A stretch of DNA of 64,000 nt. It comes from M3007 sp031425035 (lineage in GTDB: Bacteria > Bacteroidota > Bacteroidia > Chitinophagales > Saprospiraceae). The position numbers and the translations under genes are program-made. The stretch is from the NCBI GenBank assembly GCA_031425035.1, contig JANPIN010000124.1, positions 23,762 to 87,761 on the forward strand, written 5' to 3'. Position 1 is the stretch's first letter. Each line of letters begins with the position of its first letter. The notes below the pieces were generated by a model. The model worked only from the letters and a program-made list of their open reading frames with translations, was not told where the DNA came from and did not search any database. Shown piece by piece: positions 26,411 to 34,786 of the stretch.

Positions 26411-26540
26411 GAACGGCATAAAAGCGCCGAAACCGGCATTCGATGAAAGAGCGGGGTTTTTCTATCAGACACTGTTTTTAGCACCCGGCTGAATTTTATT
26501 TAAAAAAATTTCATGCGCTACCCAACCTAAAGCGGCCTGC

Positions 26541-26708
26541 GTCCGGTCTTTCCCCGCAATGACCTAATTGGTCAAAGAAACAAGCAAATGCCGGTTCATC
26601 CGGACTTCGCGGGGCAGCGCCTCCGAAAGTTTTAATCCGACAAACAAACAACACAACCCATTCTCGTGCCCCCCGCTGCTGACCTGGCAGTCGGGGGGCT
26701 CTTTTTTT
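26541..26708 (+). ncRNA. Candidate structured small RNA with intrinsic terminator
   Basis: Plus strand, between two minus-strand genes. Seen: CCCCGC (26552-26557) pairs with GCGGGG (26609-26614), enclosing hairpins TGACC-taatt-GGTCA (26560-26574) and CCGG-ttcat-CCGG (26591-26603), a three-way junction; GTCCGG at 26541 offers an alternative partner. It ends in a strong terminator, stem GCCCCCCG (26668-26675) / CGGGGGGC (26692-26699) and seven T. No clear promoter consensus found. Not recognised as any known RNA family. Confidence 0.35.
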
Positions 26709-26712
26709 ACAC

Positions 26713-28860
26713 CTAATGCGCCAGCATACTTACCGAAATACTTTTTTTGGCGCTGCCAACCGGGGCATAATGGACCTGTAAATCCCCCTGACCACCCGTG
26801 TTGGAATAATTTAGTTGAAATGGATGCCAGCCTTTTTGCAGGTAGATCATACCACTGCGCTCCTGCATGCCATGATTACCCCCGTTATCTACAACTACCT
26901 GATGGTCAATGCTTAGTACGCTACCGTCATCCGATTCTGTCCAAAATTGGTATCCACCTGTAGCCGCCACACCGACATAGCCCTGCCAGACCTGGGTGCA
27001 GGCCTGTGTCCGGCAAACCGGCTGCAAACTGATGGTGCTGACAACCTGCAGCGGGCTTTTCGGACCCGTTTTATTGCTATCCGGCTGATCAACCGTATAG
27101 GCAGTGTTCAGGCCCATGGGCGGTAACTGCATAAAGGTCGTGGCCACCAGCAGCTCGAACTTCTGGACCGTATCCCTGGCCTCGTTGCTATCCAGCACTT
27201 TAGTTTTGAACGCTTTGGCCCGTATTTGACCAGGTGTTTTTGGCGTAAAAGGGGTCGTGAAAACCGGCGAAACAGCCGTCACCGCCGAGCCGTTCGTGGT
27301 ATACCGAATTGTAGCGCCGGGTGTCGCGCAGCTGATACTGACCGTCGGCGCCATGTTGGTCTGGGCATAGTCCACCTGAATATGCGGGGTAGCCACAAAA
27401 TTTCCAAAACCGCCGATCCGGATCACGTAGGCCTCGGGCGCCTGGAACGTATTCGGATTATAGTCCGGTAAATACACCACCGTTTGACCCGCCGTGGTCG
27501 TATAACGCAGCGTTTGGCCGGTCGCTAAAAGCGTCAACCGGCTGCCGGGCGGAATTTTCAGGTCTTTAAGCACGATCTGGCGATTATCGGGCCAGCGCGG
27601 GAAAATGGCGTACAGCGAATTGGTCGCCGGTTTATAGGTGAAAAATACTTCCCGCGTCGCGTAGCCGGGGTCGGGGTCCACGGTTTGTTTCAACAGCGGA
27701 TCGATGGGTAAATGGTCGGCCGGAGTAGGGGAGGGCTTCCAGTCGCGTTTGCCGGCACTCCACTGACTGCTCGTCCGCCAGCGCCGGGTGCCGTAAATAG
27801 CTTCGCCGTTGATCTTCAACCATTTGCCAATGCTCAGCAGCCGTTCCTGCATAATGGGCGGGATTTTACCGGAAGCGTCGGGGCCAATGTCGAGCAGGAA
27901 GTTGCCGCCGCGGCTGACCTTATCCACCAGGTGCAGCACCAGGGATTGCGCGCTGTTATAATCCCAGGCATCCTCGGCGCGGTTATAACCATAGGAGGCG
28001 CCCATGCCCCGGCTCTCTTCCCAGGCATGATCGGCAAAATCGAGGTCAGGCTGGTACTCGGGGGTGTAAATGCCGGCATGCCGGAAGCGCACGCCATCGC
28101 CCCAGCGGTCGTTCACTACCACGGAGTCGCGGACCGGGCTTTCATTATATAACCAGCTCAGGAACTGCGGCGATTGAAAGGTTTCCGGACTGGCTTCCCA
28201 GTCGCCATCCGCCCAGATCACGGCGGGGTGGTAGCGGTCAACCAGGTCGTGCAGTTGCGGGATCATGTGTTCGCGGGCAAAGCGGGAGGGATTAATTTTC
28301 CAGAGCGGATTAAACCATTCGTACAGGGAAAAGTAAAGTCCCGGCTGTACGTCCGTCTGCCGGAGCGCCGCGAAAAGCGGTTCGATCAGGTCGCGCTTCG
28401 GTCCGCGCTCGGCGGCATTCCAGGGAAAACCCCAGGTGCGGGAAGCGTCCGCGCTGGGCCACAGGCAAAAGCCGTCGTGGTGTTTGGAGGTCAGGACGAC
28501 GTATTTAGCGCCCGCTGCTTGAAAAAGCTGGGCCCAGGCCGTCGGGTCGTATAATTCGGCCTTGAAATCGTCGGCCAGGTCGTAGTAAGTGCGCGTACCG
28601 AAACGCGTACGCTGATAGTCGCCGATCTTTCCGTTCTGCCCTTTCGTTTCCAAATTGTATTGATACCACTCGGCGTAATTGCCTTTAAGCGTATAACCCG
28701 GCACGGAGTACACGCCCCAGTGGATGAAAATACCAAACTTGGCGTCCTGCCACCACAAAGGCGTGGCGCGTTGATCGAGCGATGCCCAGTCGGGCGTGTA
28801 AGTCATTTGGGCGGCCAGCAGTCCGGGAAACAGGCAGAACAGAAAGACGAAGCGCATCAT
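26713..28860 (-). CDS. GH29 alpha-L-fucosidase with CHB_HEX-type and PA14-like C-terminal domains
   Basis: 715 residues from the ATG at 28860 (signal peptide RFVFLFCLFPGLLAAQ). GH29 barrel from about 20 to 370: KFGIFIHWGVYSVPG, LTSKHHDGFCLW, and AVIWADGDWEAS, where the first Asp after Ala is the expected nucleophile. After a beta domain comes a chitobiase-C-like repeat (ATPGATIRYTTNGS), and a PA14-like module (GGYQFWTESDDGSVLSID) at the end. Secreted or periplasmic removal of fucose from glycans. No SusCD pair or other sugar genes are adjacent. Confidence 0.93.
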   Translation of the reverse strand: MMRFVFLFCLFPGLLAAQMTYTPDWASLDQRATPLWWQDAKFGIFIHWGVYSVPGYTLKGNYAEWYQYNLETKGQNGKIGDYQRTRFGTRTYYDLADDFKAELYDPTAWAQLFQAAGAKYVVLTSKHHDGFCLWPSADASRTWGFPWNAAERGPKRDLIEPLFAALRQTDVQPGLYFSLYEWFNPLWKINPSRFAREHMIPQLHDLVDRYHPAVIWADGDWEASPETFQSPQFLSWLYNESPVRDSVVVNDRWGDGVRFRHAGIYTPEYQPDLDFADHAWEESRGMGASYGYNRAEDAWDYNSAQSLVLHLVDKVSRGGNFLLDIGPDASGKIPPIMQERLLSIGKWLKINGEAIYGTRRWRTSSQWSAGKRDWKPSPTPADHLPIDPLLKQTVDPDPGYATREVFFTYKPATNSLYAIFPRWPDNRQIVLKDLKIPPGSRLTLLATGQTLRYTTTAGQTVVYLPDYNPNTFQAPEAYVIRIGGFGNFVATPHIQVDYAQTNMAPTVSISCATPGATIRYTTNGSAVTAVSPVFTTPFTPKTPGQIRAKAFKTKVLDSNEARDTVQKFELLVATTFMQLPPMGLNTAYTVDQPDSNKTGPKSPLQVVSTISLQPVCRTQACTQVWQGYVGVAATGGYQFWTESDDGSVLSIDHQVVVDNGGNHGMQERSGMIYLQKGWHPFQLNYSNTGGQGDLQVHYAPVGSAKKSISVSMLAH

Positions 28861-28893
28861 TTTTGCAAATGGAAAAACAGGTGAATGGATGGG

Positions 28894-28901
28894 CGAAAGT
28901 A
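28894..28901 (-). promoter_or_regulatory. -7 element for the fucosidase gene
   Basis: TACTTTCG on the minus strand, one base from TAnnTTTG; the same TTCG variant recurs in front of lemA and the CBS gene. About 34 bases before the start. Confidence 0.4.
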
Positions 28902-29030
28902 GCACCCGCAGGAATGAGGTAGCGGCCAATATCTGCAGATTTTAATTTTAATTTGCGTGTTTCAGGCTACATAAAAAGGCGAATACCGGCGGGCCGGCCA
29001 AACCTAAAAAAATGTTTTTTCATTGTGGAC

Positions 29031-29061
29031 TTGGATCATTCAAACTTTCCGTTTAGGTTTG
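29031..29061 (+). promoter_or_regulatory. Promoter of the aromatic amino acid operon
   Basis: TTG (29031-29033), 20-base spacer, TAGGTTTG (29054-29061). Transcription would begin near 29067, about 20 bases before the leader peptide. Confidence 0.75.
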
Positions 29062-29087
29062 CGCTGTAATAGTACAATGATACACTG

Positions 29088-29177
29088 ATGCAACAGCACA
29101 CGTTTTATTTTGGGTTTTCTTTTTATTTTTTCTTTTACGGAAAGGAAAAAAGGAACAGCCTGTGCGCGTCGGTATAA
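29088..29177 (+). CDS. pheL: Phe/Tyr-rich leader peptide of the pheA operon
   Basis: 29 codons, ATG 29088 to TAA 29175-29177. Residues 6-17 read FYFGFSFYFFFY: seven Phe and three Tyr in twelve codons. Stop lies 23 bases before a perfect terminator stem, and the next genes make Phe and Tyr. This is the layout of ribosome-mediated attenuation (compare the E. coli pheA leader). The symbol is by analogy. Inference: shortage of charged tRNA-Phe or tRNA-Tyr stalls the ribosome here and lets transcription continue into pheA. Confidence 0.85.
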   Translation: MQQHTFYFGFSFYFFFYGKEKRNSLCASV

Positions 29178-29200
29178 ATAACTAGCTGACAATCAACGCC

Positions 29201-29243
29201 AAAGAGGGGGTTCCTGATAACAGGAACCCCCTCTTTGTATTTC
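29201..29243 (+). terminator. Attenuator terminator hairpin
   Basis: Perfect 16-bp stem, AAAGAGGGGGTTCCTG (29201-29216) and its complement (29221-29236), loop ATAA, followed by GTATTTC. Competing pairings seen: TTTTTTC (29126-29132, Phe codons) with GAAAAAA (29145-29151), and AGGAAC (29151-29156) with GTTCCT (29210-29215), which would break the terminator when the first pairing is blocked by a stalled ribosome. Confidence 0.8.
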
Positions 29244-29265
29244 ATCCCCTTTTTAATTTTCATCC

Positions 29266-30168
29266 ATGTCTACCGTTCCAGTTTCCATACCCGCTATCGG
29301 GCAAAAGCAAACGCCGTCTACGTTGCGGGTCGCTATACAGGGTGTGCGCGGCGCCTTTCATGAAATTGCAGCCCGCTCTTTCTTTGGTCCGGCGGTACAG
29401 GTTGTGCCGGCCGACTCTTTCCGGGTATTATTCGAGCAGGCCCTCGACGGCGGGCAGACCGATACGGCCGTACTGGCTATTGAGAACAGTATTGCCGGTA
29501 GTATTCTGGGTAATTACAAGCTGCTGCAGCAAAGCGATCTGGTCATAGTGGGGGAAGTGTTCCTGCGCATTCAACAGAATCTGCTGGCTTTACCGGGTGT
29601 AGCGATCAATGATCTGCGCGAGGTGCATTCCCATCCGATGGCGCTGGCGCAGTGCGCGGAATTTTTCAAGTTACATCCGCATATCCGACTGGTCGAATCG
29701 GAAGATACCGCCGCGAGTGCCGCCCAGGTCAGTACCGGACAGTTGCAGCATACAGGCGCCATTGCCAGTACATTGGCTGCCGAGTTATATGATCTGCAGG
29801 TACTGGCGCCCGGCATCGAGGATAATCCGGTTAATTTCACCCGGTTCCTGGCGGTACAGCGCCGATCCTCCGCCCTGCCGGTACCAGGCGCTAATAAGGT
29901 GTCGGTCAGTTTCGTCACCGCCCACCAGCCGGGCAGCCTGAGCCGTATCCTGGCCATGCTCGCCGCACAAAGCGCCAATCTCACCAAAATCCAGTCCGTA
30001 CCCCTGCTGGGCCGGGCCTGGGAATATCGTTTTTTCGTGGATTTCAGCGTCCAGAACCCGGCCACACTGCCCGCCACCCTTCGTTTGCTGGACGCCATGA
30101 CCGCCGACTGTTCCGTCCTCGGCATCTACCGCGCCGCAGAACACATCTCCGCCCCCAATAACCAATAA
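29266..30168 (+). CDS. pheA: Prephenate dehydratase with ACT domain
   Basis: 300 residues. Converts prephenate to phenylpyruvate. Catalytic domain about 20-205 with AIQGVRGAFHE, AIENSIAGSI and the NFTRFLAVQ motif (Thr-Arg-Phe needed for activity); C-terminal ACT domain about 215-290 (PGSLSRILAMLAAQSANLTKIQS) for Phe feedback. The usual ESRP of the ACT domain reads QSVP here, so feedback may differ. First gene of the operon, under the leader attenuator. Its last residues (APNNQ) are encoded by CCAATAA repeat units. Confidence 0.95.
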   Translation: MSTVPVSIPAIGQKQTPSTLRVAIQGVRGAFHEIAARSFFGPAVQVVPADSFRVLFEQALDGGQTDTAVLAIENSIAGSILGNYKLLQQSDLVIVGEVFLRIQQNLLALPGVAINDLREVHSHPMALAQCAEFFKLHPHIRLVESEDTAASAAQVSTGQLQHTGAIASTLAAELYDLQVLAPGIEDNPVNFTRFLAVQRRSSALPVPGANKVSVSFVTAHQPGSLSRILAMLAAQSANLTKIQSVPLLGRAWEYRFFVDFSVQNPATLPATLRLLDAMTADCSVLGIYRAAEHISAPNNQ

Positions 30169-30180
30169 CTAATAACCAAT
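30148..30180 (+). repeat. CCAATAA heptamer array across the pheA stop
   Basis: CCAATAA / CTAATAA units cover the end of pheA and reach the aminotransferase start. Confidence 0.8.
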
Positions 30181-30184
30181 ACAC

Positions 30185-31363
30185 ATGATCCAGCCAGCCA
30201 GCCGCCTCGACGGCATTTCGGAATACTACTTTGCCGGCAAACTCCGGGAAATTGCCCAGCGGCAGCGCGACGGCCATCCGGTACTCAACTTCGGCATTGG
30301 TTCGCCTGATCTGCCGCCAGCGCCGGCGGTGGTGGAGGCCCTGTCGGCAGCCGCCCAACAGCCGCAAAACCATGGTTATCAATCCTATACCGGCATTCCG
30401 GCACTGCGGGCGGCCTGGGCGAACTGGTACGCCACCTATTACCAGGTCACGCTGGATCCGGAGCGGCAAATCCTGCCCCTGATCGGTTCGAAGGAAGGCA
30501 TTGTGCACGTAGCGATGACCTTTTTGCAGCCGGGTGACGTGGCGCTGGTGCCCAATCCCGGCTACCCGGCCTACCGCGCCGCGACTAAATTAGCCGGCGC
30601 CGAAGTGCAACTGTACGACCTGCAGGCCGCAAATAACTGGCTGCCCGATCTGGATGCCCTGGCGAAAACCGACCTGCGAGCCGTAAAGATCATGTGGGTC
30701 AATTATCCGCACATGCCCACCGGAGCGCCGGCCTCCCCGCAAGTATTCCAGGGTTTAGTGGACTTTAGCCGGGCGCATAACATCCTGATCGTCAATGACA
30801 ACCCCTATAGTTTTATTTTAAATGACCGCCCCATTAGCATCCTCGCCGCCACCGGCGCAGAAGAGGTGGCGCTGGAACTGAACTCGCTTTCCAAGTCGCA
30901 TAACATGGCCGGCTGGCGCGTGGGCATGATAGCCGGGCACCCGGACTACCTGGCGGCCATCCTGCGTTTTAAAAGCAATATGGATTCTGGTCAGTTTCTA
31001 CCGGTGCAACTGGCCGCCGTCCAGGCCCTGCAACTGCCGGCCAGCTGGTACCAAGATCAGCATAGCATCTACCGCGAACGTCAGCAGCTCGCTTTTGCCC
31101 TGCTGACAGCGCTGGACTGCAGTTTTGAAAAGACCCAGCAAGGCATGTTTGTCTGGGCAAAAATTCCGCAGCACTATACGGATGGTTATGCGCTCAGCGA
31201 TGAGTTACTCTACGAAAAAGACCTGTTCCTCACGCCCGGCGGCATTTTCGGCTCCAATGGCGATCCATACATCCGCATTTCCCTTTGCAGCCCCGCCAAA
31301 ACCCTCCAAACCGGCCTCCAACGCCTAAGCCCTGCCTCCTGTCACCTGTCACCTAACCCCTAA
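30185..31363 (+). CDS. PLP-dependent class I/II aminotransferase
   Basis: 392 residues, fold type I. Seen: NFGIGSPDLPPAP, the NYPHMPTGA substrate/PLP segment, VNDNPYSF, and SLSKSHNMAGWRVG with the PLP lysine. Between pheA and tyrA, it most likely transaminates phenylpyruvate and 4-hydroxyphenylpyruvate (or prephenate), closing Phe and Tyr synthesis; the family also includes LL-DAP and methionine aminotransferases, so specificity is inferred from context. The C-terminal residues (SPASCHLSPNP) are encoded by heptamer repeat sequence (about 31329-31363). Confidence 0.9.
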   Translation: MIQPASRLDGISEYYFAGKLREIAQRQRDGHPVLNFGIGSPDLPPAPAVVEALSAAAQQPQNHGYQSYTGIPALRAAWANWYATYYQVTLDPERQILPLIGSKEGIVHVAMTFLQPGDVALVPNPGYPAYRAATKLAGAEVQLYDLQAANNWLPDLDALAKTDLRAVKIMWVNYPHMPTGAPASPQVFQGLVDFSRAHNILIVNDNPYSFILNDRPISILAATGAEEVALELNSLSKSHNMAGWRVGMIAGHPDYLAAILRFKSNMDSGQFLPVQLAAVQALQLPASWYQDQHSIYRERQQLAFALLTALDCSFEKTQQGMFVWAKIPQHYTDGYALSDELLYEKDLFLTPGGIFGSNGDPYIRISLCSPAKTLQTGLQRLSPASCHLSPNP

Positions 31364-31367
31364 TCAA

Positions 31368-32213
31368 ATGTTCATCACCATTATCGGCCCCGGCCTCATC
31401 GGCGGATCCATCGCCATCGGACTGCGGGCAAGCGGCTTCGCTACCCGGATTATCGGCGTGGATAGTAATCCCGCCCACGCTGCCCACGCCCTCGAGCTGG
31501 GTTTGGTGGACGAGGTACTGTCCCTTCCCGAAGCAATTCGCGCCAGCCGGATCATCGTCGTGGCCACCCCGGTCGATAGCCTGTTGACGCTGCTGCCCCG
31601 GGTACTGGATCTGGTCCAGGAGGAGCAGGTCGTACTCGATGCCGGTTCCACCAAGGAAGCGGTGCTACAGGCCGTAGCCGGCCATCCCCGGCGCGACAGG
31701 TTTGTAGCCACCCATCCGATGGCCGGTACGGAATATTCCGGTCCGGCGGCGGCCATACCGGGTCTTTTCGCCGGCAAGTGCTGCGTTTTCAGCGAGATCG
31801 AGCAAAGCGCGCCCGATGCCGTGGAGATCGTGCAGCAACTATATCGGACGCTGGGCATGCACTTCGCCTACCTGAACGGGGTGGCGCACGATCTGCACGT
31901 CGCCTATGTCAGTCATATTTCCCACATCGCTTCTTTCGCGCTGGCCCTAACGGTGCTGGAAAAAGAACGGGAAGAAGACCGGATTTTCGAGTTGGCCAGC
32001 GCCGGTTTCGGGACCACCGTGCGACTGGCGAAAAGCAGCCCGGACACCTGGATCCCCATTTTTCGCCAGAACCGCGACAACGTGCTGGACGTGCTGGATG
32101 AGTTCATCAACACCATCAGCCGCTTCCGGACGCTCCTCATTAAAAAAGACTTCGACACCTTCGAAGCCTATATCCGGCAAGCCAATGACATCCGCCGGAT
32201 CATTGATAAGTAG
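31368..32213 (+). CDS. tyrA: Prephenate dehydrogenase
   Basis: 281 residues. Oxidative decarboxylation of prephenate to 4-hydroxyphenylpyruvate. NAD-binding GPGLIGGSIAIGL (8-20) with Asp at the end of the second strand (GVDSNP), indicating NAD; then the catalytic region THPMAGTEYSG and helical dimer domain with HVAYVSHISHIASFAL. No fused ACT or chorismate mutase domain. Starts 4 bases after the aminotransferase stop. Confidence 0.94.
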   Translation: MFITIIGPGLIGGSIAIGLRASGFATRIIGVDSNPAHAAHALELGLVDEVLSLPEAIRASRIIVVATPVDSLLTLLPRVLDLVQEEQVVLDAGSTKEAVLQAVAGHPRRDRFVATHPMAGTEYSGPAAAIPGLFAGKCCVFSEIEQSAPDAVEIVQQLYRTLGMHFAYLNGVAHDLHVAYVSHISHIASFALALTVLEKEREEDRIFELASAGFGTTVRLAKSSPDTWIPIFRQNRDNVLDVLDEFINTISRFRTLLIKKDFDTFEAYIRQANDIRRIIDK

Positions 32214-32244
32214 TTCATCGTTCATCGTTCATACATAAAGAATC

Positions 32245-33312
32245 ATGTTTCAAAAGAAAGAAAATCGTCCGTTTCGTATTGCCGGCCCTTGTTCGGCGGA
32301 GACCGAGGAACAAGTCATGGCCGTTGCCCACGGGCTGGCCCCTTTAGGCATCGATCTTTTCCGTGCCGGCGTATGGAAACCCCGCACCCGTCCCGGCGCT
32401 TTCGAAGGGAACGGCGCCGTTGCACTGCCCTGGTTGCGACGGGTCAAACAGGAAACCGGTCTGCGCACCACCATCGAAGTTGCCAATGCCAACCAGGTGT
32501 ATGAAGCGCTCAAACATGGCGTGGATGTCCTCTGGATTGGGGCCAGAACCACGGTCAATCCGTTTTCCGTGCAGGAAATTGCCGATGCCTTGCGCGGGGT
32601 AGACGTTCCGGTGCTGATCAAAAATCCCGTCAATCCCGACCTCGAACTGTGGATAGGCGCTATCGAGCGCATTCAGCAGGCGGGCGTGACCCAGGTCGGC
32701 GCCATTCACCGGGGCTTTTCGGCTTACGCCAAATCTAAATTCCGCAATGCGCCCTACTGGGAAATACCGATCGAACTGCGCCGCCGGATGCCGGAACTGC
32801 CGCTGATCTGCGATAACTCCCATATTTGCGGCAACCGCGAAGACCTGCTCGAAGTCGCCCAGCAAGCCCTCGACCTGAATTACGACGGACTGATGACGGA
32901 GGTGCATAGTACCCCGGATGCGGCCTGGAGCGATGCCAAACAACAAATTACGCCTGTTATCTATGGCGAACTGCTGAACCGCCTCATTGTGCGCCGGGAG
33001 ACGACCGACAATGCCGAGTTCCTGGAACACATCGAGAATCTGCGCCATAAAATCGATGAAGTGGATCTGGAAGTGCTGAATCTACTGTCCCGCCGGATGC
33101 GTTTCGCGGAAGACATTGGGCGTTACAAACAGCGGAACAACATCAGTATTTTGCAGGCCAGCCGCTGGAATGAAATCCTGGACAAGGGTTTTGCCGAAGG
33201 TCGCCAGCGCGGACTCAGTGAGGATTTTGTGGAGAAATTCCTGTCCGCTATTCACCAGGAAAGTATTGCCCATCAACAGTCGGTGATGCAGACCACTAAA
33301 ATTGATGTTTAA
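32245..33312 (+). CDS. Bifunctional DAHP synthase / chorismate mutase
   Basis: 355 residues. N-terminal type I-beta DAHP synthase without regulatory domain (about 8-250: RIAGPCSAE, GVWKPRTRPGAFEGNG, IGARTTVNPF, LIKNPVNPD, CDNSHICGNR) joins phosphoenolpyruvate and erythrose 4-phosphate; C-terminal AroQ chorismate mutase (about 260-345: LRHKIDEVDLEVLNLLSRRM) makes prephenate. The fusion couples the first and branch-point steps and lets prephenate or chorismate inhibit the synthase, as known for similar fusions. Last gene of the operon. Confidence 0.95.
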   Translation: MFQKKENRPFRIAGPCSAETEEQVMAVAHGLAPLGIDLFRAGVWKPRTRPGAFEGNGAVALPWLRRVKQETGLRTTIEVANANQVYEALKHGVDVLWIGARTTVNPFSVQEIADALRGVDVPVLIKNPVNPDLELWIGAIERIQQAGVTQVGAIHRGFSAYAKSKFRNAPYWEIPIELRRRMPELPLICDNSHICGNREDLLEVAQQALDLNYDGLMTEVHSTPDAAWSDAKQQITPVIYGELLNRLIVRRETTDNAEFLEHIENLRHKIDEVDLEVLNLLSRRMRFAEDIGRYKQRNNISILQASRWNEILDKGFAEGRQRGLSEDFVEKFLSAIHQESIAHQQSVMQTTKIDV

Positions 33313-33316
33313 AGAG

Positions 33317-33540
33317 TTTACCACATCAGAGCATATCAGAGACATCACCACCGAGTACTCTAAATCGGCTTTTGTCTATGTCCTTATGTGCCCTGATGTG
33401 GTGAAAAAATGATTGGCTTACCGAAATGGGTGTTTGAAATTTTACCACATCAGTACACATAAGCGCACCAAGCACGTAGCGTACACCTCCCCATATAGTG
33501 TTTTTCTTATGTGCTCTTATGTGCGCTGATGTGATAAAAA
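33317..33540. repeat. Two tandem CACATCAG/CTGATGTG hairpin elements
   Basis: TTTACCACATCAG (33317) faces CTGATGTGGT (about 33393-33402), and TTTTACCACATCAG (about 33438) faces GCTGATGTGATAAAA (about 33522-33536). Both contain CATAAG/CTTATG units. The second loop has CGTAGCGTACAC (33475-33486), the exact complement of a 12-mer in the loop at 16805-16816. Confidence 0.75.
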
Positions 33541-33568
33541 TTACACTACGTTCTTTGTATTTTGCGCG

Positions 33569-34213
33569 ATGTCCTACGCACCCCCTGATTATCGTACCTC
33601 CCGCCGCTCCACCGCCACTCCACGTTACTTCGCGGTGTACAAACCATACGGCCTGCTCTCGCAGTTCAGCCGTGACGTACCGGATCAGCAGACCCTGGCC
33701 GACCTGGATTTCGATTTCCCTAAAGACGTGTATCCCGTCGGCCGCCTTGATGCCGATAGCGAAGGATTGCTGCTGCTGACGAACGATAAAACGCTGAATG
33801 ATAAGTTGTTGAATCCTAAACACGCCCATCCGCGCACCTACTGGGCACAGGTGGAAGGCATACCGGAGGAGCGTGCGCTGGAGCAGTTGCGGCGGGGGGT
33901 GAGCCTGCAAATCGATGGTAAAGCCTTTCAAACCCGACCGGCTGCGGCTCGTTTGCTGCCCGTAGCGCCGGATTTACCGGAACGGCAGCCACCCGTGCGT
34001 TTTCGGAAAACAGTACCGGATTGCTGGCTGGAATTGAGCCTCATCGAAGGGAAAAACCGGCAGGTGCGCCGAATGTGTGCCGCCGTCGGTTATCCGGTGC
34101 TGCGCCTGATCCGGGTAGAAATTGATCAACTGCGCCTGAACGGTATGCTGCCGGGCGCAGTACTCGAGCTGAGCGCCGAACAGATCCGCGCCATCATGGG
34201 CATTAAAGTCTGA
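33569..34213 (+). CDS. RsuA/RluB/RluE-family pseudouridine synthase
   Basis: 214 residues without an S4 domain, like RluE. Seen: YFAVYKPYGLLSQFS, catalytic GRLDADSEGLLLLTND (Asp is the nucleophile), and C-terminal LIEGKNRQVRRMCAAVGYPVLRLIRV. Isomerises a uridine in ribosomal RNA; RluE acts on 23S U2457, which is likely but not certain here. Stands alone between the repeat-filled gap and an FKBP gene. Confidence 0.93.
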   Translation: MSYAPPDYRTSRRSTATPRYFAVYKPYGLLSQFSRDVPDQQTLADLDFDFPKDVYPVGRLDADSEGLLLLTNDKTLNDKLLNPKHAHPRTYWAQVEGIPEERALEQLRRGVSLQIDGKAFQTRPAAARLLPVAPDLPERQPPVRFRKTVPDCWLELSLIEGKNRQVRRMCAAVGYPVLRLIRVEIDQLRLNGMLPGAVLELSAEQIRAIMGIKV

Positions 34214-34255
34214 TCAGGAACCCGTCATTTTTCCGGGCAAACTAAGCTGGATTCG

Positions 34256-34285
34256 TTGGGGAATGATTGTACCGGTCTATCTTCG
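34256..34285 (+). promoter_or_regulatory. Promoter of the FKBP gene
   Basis: TTG (34256-34258), 19-base spacer, TATCTTCG (34278-34285), one base from consensus. Supports the start at 34310. Confidence 0.5.
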
Positions 34286-34309
34286 CCGCTTAAACTTAAT
34301 TCAAGCAAC

Positions 34310-34780
34310 ATGCGCATTCTCCCCGTTCTACTGGCTTTTGCCTGCCTGTCCGTTTTCTCCTGTAAAGAAGGGGAGGTCCTCAGCCCGTCCGAACAACTGC
34401 AAAAAGACATCGGCATCATCCAGGACTACCTGGCTAAAAATAACCTGACCGCCCAATCCACCGCCTCCGGACTACACTATATAATCGATACCCCCGGTAC
34501 GAGCGACCACCCGGCAGCTAGTTCAAAAGTGACGGTACAATACAGCGGTTACCTGACCGACGGTTCTGTTTTCGATAAAACCAGTCCCGGCCAATCGGTT
34601 GCGTTTCCCCTGAAAAATCTCATTCTGGGCTGGCAGGAAGGTATTCCGATCATCGGCCGGACCGGCAAGATCAAGCTGCTGCTGCCTTCCGCGCTGGGCT
34701 ATGGCCCACAGGGATCCGGCAGCAGTATTCCGCCCAACGCGGTGATCATTTTTGATATCACGCTGGTTGATTTCCAATAA
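34310..34780 (+). CDS. FKBP-type peptidyl-prolyl isomerase lipoprotein
   Basis: 156 residues from the ATG at 34310, chosen for its lipoprotein signal (RILPVLLAFACLSVFSC). FKBP domain about 50-155: KVTVQYSGYLTDGSVFDKT, FPLKNLILGWQEGIPIIGRTGKIKLLLPSALGYG and SIPPNAVIIFDITLVD, with the aromatic pocket residues in place. Speeds proline isomerisation in exported proteins. Convergent with the next gene, 6 bases away. Confidence 0.92.
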   Translation: MRILPVLLAFACLSVFSCKEGEVLSPSEQLQKDIGIIQDYLAKNNLTAQSTASGLHYIIDTPGTSDHPAASSKVTVQYSGYLTDGSVFDKTSPGQSVAFPLKNLILGWQEGIPIIGRTGKIKLLLPSALGYGPQGSGSSIPPNAVIIFDITLVDFQ

Positions 34781-34786
34781 GGTATA

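Noticed and set aside
26541..26708. tRNA, tmRNA, SRP RNA or RNase P RNA
   Set aside because: None of the conserved marks (T-loop GGTTCRA, SRP tetraloop region, RNase P core) is present. I saw no tRNA or rRNA gene anywhere in the window.
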